Shown piece after piece: positions 1-4,955 of a stretch of 5,563 nucleotides of DNA. Every line of letters starts with the position of its first letter. Position 1 is the first letter of the stretch. The position numbers and the translations under genes were made by a program. This stretch comes from JBEVMS01 sp040508515 (GTDB taxonomy: Bacteria; Pseudomonadota; Gammaproteobacteria; Xanthomonadales; Rhodanobacteraceae). Under the pieces are notes generated by a model. That model did not search any database. It saw nothing but the letters and a program-made list of their open reading frames with translations, and was not told the origin of the DNA. Where the stretch lies: contig JBEVMS010000269.1 in assembly GCA_040508515.1 (NCBI GenBank), positions 1-5,563 of the forward strand, given 5' to 3'.

Positions 1-1219
1 AAGGACCGATCGCGCGCAAGCCCGCCGCGCTGACTTCCTGCACGGTGATCTGCTTGAGAAAACTGGCCACCGACACGCCGCTGTAGCTGCGCGCGTAGCC
101 GTAGGTGGGCAGCACATGATTGGAGCCGCTGCAATAATCGCCGACCGATTCAGGCGTCCAGGCGCCCAAAAATACCGAGCCGGCGCTTTCGACGTCATCG
201 AGCAAACTGCGCGGGTCGTCTACTTGCAAAATCAGATGCTCGGGCGCATAGCGGTTGCTGACTTCTATCGCCTGCGCTAGCGAAGCGACCTTGATCAATC
301 GGCTCTGACTGAGCGCCTGCATCGCGATATTTCCGCGCGGCAGCTCGGCGCATTGGCGCGCGACTTCCGCGGCGGCACGGTCGAGCAAGTCATCCGATGG
401 GCTGAGCAAGATCACCTGCGAGTCCTGGCCGTGTTCGGCCTGCGACAGCAGATCGGCGGCGACGAAGCTCGGGTCGGCCTCGGCGTCGGCGATCACCAGC
501 ACTTCGGACGGGCCGGCCGGCATGTCGATCGCCGCGCCATCGGGATCGCCGGACACTTGCAGCTTGGCCTCGGTCACCCAGCTATTGCCCGGCCCGAACA
601 ACTTGTCGCACTTGGGCACCGACGCGGTGCCGTAAGCCATCGCGGCGATCGCCTGCGCGCCGCCGAGCTTGAACACCTTGTGCACGCCGGTGAGCTTGGC
701 CGCGTAGAGCACCGCTTCGTCGCAGCGGCCATCGGCGCGCGCCGGCGAACACAGCACCACCTCGCGACAGCCAGCCAGCATCGCCGGCACGCCTAGCATC
801 AAGGCGGTCGAGGGCAACGGTGCGCTGCCGGCAGGCACGTACAAGCCGACGCGATTAATCGGTCGCAGCATGCGCTCGACCCGCACACCTGGCGCGGTTT
901 CCACGCTGACCGGCGTCGGCGTGGAGGCGTGATGGAACACGGCGATCCGCGCGACGGCCTCTTCGATCGCTGCTTTCAACGGCGCGCTCAGGCTCGCCTC
1001 GGCGGTGGCGAACTCGGCCGCATCTACTTCGATCGCCTGCAACGCGCAGCGGTCGAACTTGGCGCTGAGTTCGCGCAAGCTGGCGTCACCGCCCGCGCGC
1101 ACCTGCGCGATGATCTGCTCCACGCCCTGGCGCAAGGTCTCGGCGCGGGCCTGCGCCGGGCGTGCCAATGCCTGCTGACGGGCGGTTTCATCGAGGGTGT
1201 TCCAATCCAAACGGTTCAT
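1..1219 (-). CDS. hisD: Histidinol dehydrogenase, HisD (3' end cut by window edge)
   Basis: HisD catalyses the last two steps of histidine biosynthesis in the cytoplasm: the NAD-dependent, zinc-dependent oxidation of L-histidinol via histidinaldehyde to L-histidine. I translated the minus strand from the ATG at 1219 (MNRLDWNTLDE...). The frame stays open for 406 codons to the window edge, against about 434 residues in E. coli HisD, so only about 30 C-terminal residues are missing. Visible landmarks are the family signature IDMPAGPSEV (231-240), the zinc ligands Q260 and H263 in SQAEHGQD, the catalytic pair E327-H328 in YAPEHL, and the zinc ligand D361 in SVGDYCSGSNH. The last zinc histidine (E. 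coli H419) would fall beyond the edge. The start follows hisG by 13 nt. A GAGG element (1222-1225) sits only 2 nt from the ATG, which is unusually close, so coupling to hisG translation is likely. Identity is very secure; hisC and the remaining his genes probably follow outside the window. Confidence 0.97.
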   Translation of the reverse strand, partial: MNRLDWNTLDETARQQALARPAQARAETLRQGVEQIIAQVRAGGDASLRELSAKFDRCALQAIEVDAAEFATAEASLSAPLKAAIEEAVARIAVFHHASTPTPVSVETAPGVRVERMLRPINRVGLYVPAGSAPLPSTALMLGVPAMLAGCREVVLCSPARADGRCDEAVLYAAKLTGVHKVFKLGGAQAIAAMAYGTASVPKCDKLFGPGNSWVTEAKLQVSGDPDGAAIDMPAGPSEVLVIADAEADPSFVAADLLSQAEHGQDSQVILLSPSDDLLDRAAAEVARQCAELPRGNIAMQALSQSRLIKVASLAQAIEVSNRYAPEHLILQVDDPRSLLDDVESAGSVFLGAWTPESVGDYCSGSNHVLPTYGYARSYSGVSVASFLKQITVQEVSAAGLRAIGP

Positions 1220-1232
1220 CGCCTCACACCAC

Positions 1233-2126
1233 TCAAGCCAACATTTTTTCGACCGGCAGCACGAACATTTCGCGCGCGCCGGCTTTCTTGATTTCTTCCA
1301 ACTGCCGCCAGCTAACTTCGCCGGCGCACAACGCCTGCAACATCAACTGATCGGGCTGGCCGGCCACCGGCAGCAAGGTCGGCTGCGGTCCGCCAGGCAA
1401 GAGACGGGTAATCGCCTCCAGCGTATGGCGCGAGGTTTGCAACAGCAGCAGGCGCGATTCGCGCACCTGGATCACGCCATCCAGTCGCTTCAGCAGCAGC
1501 TCCAGCATGTCGCCGCGCTCGTCGGCTGGCAGCGTCAGTGGTCCGGCCAACACCGCCTCGCTTTCCAGCAGCACGTCGGCTTCGCGCAATTGGTTGGCGA
1601 CCAGCGTGCCACCGCTTTGCACCAGATCGCAGATGGCGTCGGCGGTGCCCAGGCGCGGGGCGATCTCCACCGAACCGGCCAACGTCACTACGTTCGCGGC
1701 CACGCCCTGCACGCGCAGCCACTCGCCCAACAGGCCCGGGTACGACGTGGCGATGCTTAAGCCAGCGAGCTGCGCCGGCGCTTGATAATCCAACTCCTGC
1801 GGCACCGCGATCGACAACCGGCAACGGCCAAAACCCAACGCGCGCAGCTCGTCCAGCGGCGCGGCATCGCGACCGGCGGTGTGCTGGTATTCGTTGAGCA
1901 CGTTGCGTCCGACGATGCCCAGATCGCACACACCCTGCGCGATCAGCGAAGGAATGTCGTCGTCGCGCACCAGCAGCAGATCGACCGGTTCGCCTTCGCC
2001 AAAGCAGAACAACTTGTCGCGACTTTGCCGAAAAGTCAGTCCGCAACGAGTCAGCAAATCCTGCGCCGGCTCGGTCAGACGGCCGGATTTCTGCATCGCA
2101 ATGCGGAGGCGATCGCGGTTTTTCAT
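1233..2126 (-). CDS. hisG: ATP phosphoribosyltransferase, HisG (long form)
   Basis: HisG performs the committed first step of histidine biosynthesis, condensing ATP with PRPP to give N1-(5'-phosphoribosyl)-ATP. In long-form enzymes it is feedback-inhibited by histidine. The protein is 297 residues (E. coli 299) and aligns end to end with the long form. The N-terminus is RLRIAMQKSGRL (6-17), followed by VRDDDIP (53-59), DLGIVGRNVL (68-77) and IATSYPGLL (125-133). The PRPP-binding region is GSVEIAPRLG plus TADAICDLVQSGGTL (151-175). A C-terminal ACT-like regulatory domain runs from about 222 to 297, ending in VLPVEKMLA. That domain marks the hexameric, self-contained form that does not need HisZ. 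The ATG at 2126 overlaps the regulator's TGA (ATGA, 4 nt) and is preceded by a GAGGAAG ribosome-binding site. The gene is intact and has all expected landmarks. Confidence 0.98.
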   Translation of the reverse strand: MKNRDRLRIAMQKSGRLTEPAQDLLTRCGLTFRQSRDKLFCFGEGEPVDLLLVRDDDIPSLIAQGVCDLGIVGRNVLNEYQHTAGRDAAPLDELRALGFGRCRLSIAVPQELDYQAPAQLAGLSIATSYPGLLGEWLRVQGVAANVVTLAGSVEIAPRLGTADAICDLVQSGGTLVANQLREADVLLESEAVLAGPLTLPADERGDMLELLLKRLDGVIQVRESRLLLLQTSRHTLEAITRLLPGGPQPTLLPVAGQPDQLMLQALCAGEVSWRQLEEIKKAGAREMFVLPVEKMLA

Positions 2127-2461
2127 GCCTTGCTTCCTCGTGCTTTCTTCTGCACCGACGGTCGCCGGCGCGCTGCGGCGGCCAGGTAGCCGCCGCTGCC
2201 TTGATTGAGATAACGCGCGACCCGCCCGATGGTAGTGATGCTGACCGCGGTGCGTTCGTGGATTTCGCGATAGGACACGCCGTCAAGCAGGTATGGCACC
2301 ACCCGCCAGCGGTCGACCAGCACTTCCAATTCGGCGGGCGTGCACAGGTCATGCAGAAAAGCCTGCATTTCCTCGTCACCCTTCAAGGAGCGCAAAGCCT
2401 GGCAAAGGCTGAGCTCAGCCGACTCCGACGGCGTTTCGGGATCCAACGATCGACGCTTCAT
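2123..2461 (-). CDS. TrpR/YerC-family transcriptional regulator, probable his operon repressor
   Basis: This 112-residue cytoplasmic DNA-binding protein belongs to the Trp repressor superfamily. Its core TPAELEVLVDRWRVVPYLLDG (41-61) matches E. coli TrpR [21 protein letters not shown]. The helix-turn-helix SYREIHERTAVSITTIGRVARYL (63-85) matches TrpR [23 protein letters not shown]. Arg51 and Arg80 align with TrpR Arg54 and Arg84, which contact the tryptophan co-repressor. In the recognition helix, TrpR A80 and T83 are replaced by T76 and G79. The tail (about 93-112) is basic and probably disordered. The gene is first in an operon with hisG (4-nt overlap) and hisD, so control of histidine biosynthesis is the natural inference. 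From memory, TrpR-like proteins beside his genes have been proposed as histidine regulators (YerC/HisR). The ligand cannot be read from sequence. The ATG at 2461 is the only sensible start, since the next Met is residue 32 inside the fold. It lacks a recognisable Shine-Dalgarno because the operator fills the upstream bases. Confidence 0.9.
   Translation of the reverse strand: MKRRSLDPETPSESAELSLCQALRSLKGDEEMQAFLHDLCTPAELEVLVDRWRVVPYLLDGVSYREIHERTAVSITTIGRVARYLNQGSGGYLAAAARRRPSVQKKARGSKA
2133..2139 (-). promoter_or_regulatory. Ribosome-binding site of hisG
   Basis: GAGGAAG on the minus strand, 6 nt before the hisG ATG at 2126, lies inside the last codons of the regulator gene. It fixes the hisG start and, with the ATGA overlap, supports translational coupling between the two genes. 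Confidence 0.75.
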
Positions 2462-2463
2462 AA

Positions 2464-2483
2464 TGTACTAACGCATTAACACA
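2464..2483 (-). promoter_or_regulatory. Candidate TrpR-type operator of the regulator-hisG-hisD operon
   Basis: The plus strand reads TGTACTAA-CGCA-TTAACACA. The two 8-base arms agree at 6 of 8 positions as an inverted repeat (TGTnnTAA, 4-bp centre). The GTACTA portion resembles the half-site of E. coli Trp repressor operators (from memory, GTACTAG-type halves). The element starts 2 nt downstream of the predicted transcription start (about 2485) and ends 2 nt before the regulator's ATG. A bound dimer would therefore block initiation or early elongation and would cover the place where a Shine-Dalgarno should be. Its position before a gene for a TrpR-family protein makes autoregulation the leading interpretation. 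The assignment is inference; binding is not shown. Confidence 0.6.
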
Positions 2484-2492
2484 GTGGATCGC

Positions 2493-2521
2493 ATTGTACG
2501 CAGCCAGGCCACAGCTCACAA
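2493..2521 (-). promoter_or_regulatory. Sigma70-type promoter for the regulator-hisG-hisD operon
   Basis: On the minus strand, TTGTGA (2521-2516; 4 of 6 matches to TTGACA) and TACAAT (2498-2493; 5 of 6 matches to TATAAT) are separated by exactly 17 bases. A start at the A of 2485, 7 nt after the -10 box, gives a 5' leader of about 24 nt before the ATG at 2461. This is the best promoter I see in the window and the only one placed correctly for the his operon. Confidence 0.65.
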
Positions 2522-2948
2522 CCCAGGCGCGAAAACGCCGTTCATCTGTGGTGGACCGCCAGCCCGAGTGCGTATGTGCCTAACAATCTTGTGGCAACGC
2601 TCATCGCCGCCGCTTATCGCCGCAGCGCATGGACTGTCCCACCGGCGGCGACCATGTGCGACGCGCACGGACGGATGATCACGCCAGCCTCCGCAGCGCA
2701 AACGCCAGATCGGCATAGCGGACGCGTCCGTGCTGGCCGGCCAGATGGACTCCCATTAAGCGAACCAGCCACGCATGCCGGCGCAAAATCGCCCGCGCCT
2801 ACGCCTCAGAGCAACCGGAGCTGCCGTACCCATTCAGCGTCCAGGCGTACCTCGCCCTTCATCGCGCGACTGATGCGCAGGAAGAACGCCGATGAAACGG
2901 CACCACATCAAGGACGCCACTGGCACAGGCGCGTCAGTGACACGCGCC
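2522..2948. other. Long intergenic region without a recognisable gene
   Basis: About 430 bases separate the lyase stop codon from the his-operon promoter. I find no conserved gene, tRNA or his-type leader peptide with a histidine run on the minus strand. The open frames that cross it are short or rich in Arg, Ala and Pro, with no family resemblance. Identifiable structure consists of a hairpin at the lyase stop codon, two adjacent 12-bp palindromes (2719-2744), and two short protein-like minus-strand segments in different frames (2806-2907 and 2679-2798) that might be remnants of a lost small gene. Confidence 0.6.
2719..2744. repeat. Two adjacent perfect 12-bp palindromes
   Basis: CGGACGCGTCCG (2719-2730) and CTGGCCGGCCAG (2733-2744) are each perfectly self-complementary and lie 2 bp apart. 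Neither extends beyond 12 bp. They could form small hairpins or be protein-binding sites. Isolated 12-bp palindromes are expected by chance a few times per window at this GC content, so only the adjacency is notable. No function can be assigned. Confidence 0.5.
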
Positions 2949-2949
2949 T
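2927..2949 (-). other. GC-rich hairpin at the lyase stop codon, terminator-like but lacking a T-run
   Basis: On the minus strand AGGCGCGT pairs with ACGCGCCT (8 bp, perfect) around a 7-nt loop GTCACTG. The stem begins at the last base of the lyase stop codon. No T-tract follows (GTGCCAGTGG...), so it does not meet the intrinsic-terminator pattern. It could protect the mRNA 3' end, or mark a terminator that works with Rho. Confidence 0.4.
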
Positions 2950-4838
2950 CAGAACAACTGGCGCTGCTGCACCAGTTCGGTGACCACGCGTACATCGCCA
3001 TCCATCGCGCGATCGCGATGCATGAACGTGATCCGTTTGCGCAGGCGTTCGTGCGCCGACTTCACCGCGCTGCCGGCATGGAAGTCGCCCACCTCAGCCA
3101 GCGCCGCCATCAACTGCTGCACCTCGGCGACGAATTGCGCGTAGTGCGGATGATCCTCGCGCGGTGCATTGGCGACCTTGGCTGCCAATGCCTTCCAATC
3201 GCCACGCGCCGCCAGCCGACGCGCCGCGTTGAGCATGGCATGGCGATAATCCAGTGCCTGCGCGGCCGTATAGACTTCCAAAGCCAACACGTGGCCAAGA
3301 TCCTCCATCATCTCCAGCACGTGACGGGCCTCGTTGGCACCCATCGAAACATGATCCTCCGCATTGGCGCTGGTCGGCACCGAATAGACGCTGGCGGGAT
3401 GCGCGCGCGTGGCCAGGTCGTTGACCAGCGCGGCGGCGGTGTATTGCACGATCATGAAGCCTGAATCCGTGCCGTCCTCGTTGCCGGTCAGGAACGCTGG
3501 CAGGCCGTCGTTGGTGGCCGGATCGACCAGCTTGTTGAGGCGCCGCTCGGAAATCGAAGCCAGCACGGGAATGGCCGCCTTGACGTAGCTCATCGCCAGC
3601 GCCAGCGGCATGCCGTGGAAATGCCCAGCGGAGATCACCTGCTCCTCGATGAACTGCGCATCGTCGGCATCGGGAAAAATCAGCGGGTTGTCGGTCACCG
3701 CGTTCAACTCAATGTCGAACACGCGGCAGGCCTGTGCCCAGGCGTCGCGCACCGCGCCATGCACTTGCGGCATGCAGCGCAGACTGTAGGCATCTTGCGG
3801 CTGATGCTTTTTGCCGCCCTTAAACGGCAGGAAGCGCGCATAGAACGCCTCGCGCCCATGACGCTGGCCGGCCGGCACCCAATCCCAGCTGATATCGAAC
3901 GACAGCGCCTGATCCTGCGGCTCGCTCCAAGCTTCGGCGCTCCACGGCTTGAAGCGCGGCACCAGGTGGTAAGGAATATCGACCAGGGTGGACCCGACCA
4001 GATGCGCGCGCACGCGTGCAGCCACCTCGACCTGGCCCGGATGCGGACGCAGCGCGTGAACTTCGGGACGCAGTGCGCCGGAGCGGCCGGCGAACGCATC
4101 CAGCGTCATCGCGGCGGCCAGGTCGGCGGTATCGAGCAGGTATTCCAGCGTATCCAGCGCCAGCGCGCCGGTGGCCAGCATCTGCGCGGTGCCATTGTTG
4201 AGCGCCAACCCTTCTTTAAAAGACAACCGGATCGGCGCGAGACCCGCGCGCTTGAGCGCCTCGGCGCCGGCGATCCGCTCGCCCTGATAGAACGCCTCCC
4301 CGCCACCTAACAACACAATCGCCAGATGCGATAGCGGCGCCAGGTCGCCACTGGCGCCGACCGAACCCTTCTCCGGCACCACTGGCACGATGCCTGCGTT
4401 GAGCATCGCGGTGAGCGCCTCCAGCGTCTCCACCCGAATGCCCGAATGCCCGCGCATCAAGGTATTGATGCGGATCACCAGCATCGCGCGCACCACCTCG
4501 GCCGCGAACGGCTTGCCCACGCACACCGCGTGCGTGGTGATCAGGTTTTCTTGCAGCTCTTCCAGCAACGTACCCTGCGACGCGTCCGAATGCCCACCGG
4601 GAAGTTCCTCACGCAGGCGGTGAGCGCCCAGGAGCTTGTCCGCGTTGCTGCCAAAGCCGGTGGTGACGCCGTAGATCGGCTCGCCGCAATCGACTTTCTC
4701 AGCCAGAAAATCAGCCGCGCAGCGCACCCTCGCCAACCCGGCCGAGTCGAGTGCTACCAAGGCGCCACCACGCGCTACCGCCACCAGTTGGGCACGCGTC
4801 AACTGCAAGCCATCGAGAAGCACGGTACGCTCGGTCAT
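2949..4838 (-). CDS. MIO-dependent aromatic amino acid ammonia-lyase, HAL/PAL/TAL family (probable histidine ammonia-lyase, hutH-like)
   Basis: Enzymes of this family eliminate ammonia from an aromatic amino acid; histidine ammonia-lyase gives urocanate. The Ala-Ser-Gly triad that self-cyclises into the MIO electrophile is A162-S163-G164 in GSVGASGDLAPLSH. Other active-site landmarks aligned to Pseudomonas putida HutH are Y56 (YGVTTGFG), N215 (LALNNGTA), Y351 and R354 (YSLRCMPQV), F407 (ISAGHFHGMP) and E494 (TSANAEDHVSMG). At the substrate-selectivity site HutH has Ser-His, and here it is T102-H103 (ITTHAVC). Retained His103 and Glu494 favour histidine over phenylalanine or tyrosine. Length is 629 residues against about 510 for HutH. 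Most of the excess is an insert of about 50 residues in roughly 283-346, just before Y351. The start is firm: an in-frame TGA lies 9 nt upstream and the next Met is residue 119. No strong ribosome-binding site is visible. No hutU, hutI or hutG is in view, so a specialised role or substrate remains possible. Confidence 0.9.
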   Translation of the reverse strand: MTERTVLLDGLQLTRAQLVAVARGGALVALDSAGLARVRCAADFLAEKVDCGEPIYGVTTGFGSNADKLLGAHRLREELPGGHSDASQGTLLEELQENLITTHAVCVGKPFAAEVVRAMLVIRINTLMRGHSGIRVETLEALTAMLNAGIVPVVPEKGSVGASGDLAPLSHLAIVLLGGGEAFYQGERIAGAEALKRAGLAPIRLSFKEGLALNNGTAQMLATGALALDTLEYLLDTADLAAAMTLDAFAGRSGALRPEVHALRPHPGQVEVAARVRAHLVGSTLVDIPYHLVPRFKPWSAEAWSEPQDQALSFDISWDWVPAGQRHGREAFYARFLPFKGGKKHQPQDAYSLRCMPQVHGAVRDAWAQACRVFDIELNAVTDNPLIFPDADDAQFIEEQVISAGHFHGMPLALAMSYVKAAIPVLASISERRLNKLVDPATNDGLPAFLTGNEDGTDSGFMIVQYTAAALVNDLATRAHPASVYSVPTSANAEDHVSMGANEARHVLEMMEDLGHVLALEVYTAAQALDYRHAMLNAARRLAARGDWKALAAKVANAPREDHPHYAQFVAEVQQLMAALAEVGDFHAGSAVKSAHERLRKRITFMHRDRAMDGDVRVVTELVQQRQLF

Positions 4839-4898
4839 GCGATTTCACTCATCGGTCAGGCGGGCGCACCGACTTCGGCGGCGGCGCCACGCGAATGG

Positions 4899-4926
4899 AA
4901 AAACGGCGGACCTCATGCCCGCCGTT
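4899..4926 (-). terminator. Probable intrinsic terminator after hisS
   Basis: On the minus strand AACGGCGG pairs perfectly with CCGCCGTT (8 bp, 9-nt loop GCATGAGGT). It is followed directly by T residues, giving a run of five T including the last two stem bases. It lies 30 nt beyond the hisS stop codon and about 60 nt before the lyase start. The plus strand also has a T-run after the stem (GGATTTTTT), but no plus-strand gene needs ending there. Confidence 0.65.
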
Positions 4927-4955
4927 GGATTTTTTCAGGTGGGTGGCGATGCCAA

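Noticed and set aside
1248..1253. Run of six A on the coding strand near the end of hisG as a possible slippage site
   Set aside because: The frame on both sides encodes the conserved C-terminus VEKMLA followed by the stop. There is no alternative product and no stimulatory structure.
1312..2379. A 355-codon minus-strand open frame running across both the regulator and hisG
   Set aside because: It is an alternate frame over two well-supported genes, very rich in Arg, Ala and Gly, with no family resemblance. Long shadow frames are expected at this GC content.
2516..2716. A 66-codon minus-strand open frame ending just inside the his promoter
   Set aside because: No histidine run that would make it a leader peptide, no recognisable family, and its 3' end overlaps the -35 box. 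It looks like chance.
2462..2948. Search for a his leader peptide with attenuator, T-box or riboswitch
   Set aside because: No run of His codons on the minus strand, no terminator/antiterminator pair ahead of the operon, and the predicted leader is only about 24 nt.
2576..2983. A 135-codon plus-strand open frame in the intergenic gap, overlapping the lyase 3' end
   Set aside because: It starts with GTG, has no ribosome site, is rich in Arg, Ala and Pro without domain features, and faces against every other gene here.
3615..4310. A 231-codon plus-strand open frame opposite the lyase, and similar ones at 353-796, 1197-1760, 2892-3464 and 4446-5192
   Set aside because: All lie antisense to recognised genes, have Arg/His/Gln/Ala-rich shadow composition, and lack ribosome sites or recognisable domains.
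4835..4852. Five-codon reading frame (MSEIA) whose TGA overlaps the lyase ATG as ATGA
   Set aside because: Too short to distinguish from chance; an in-frame stop lies directly upstream. It could aid translational coupling but nothing supports it.
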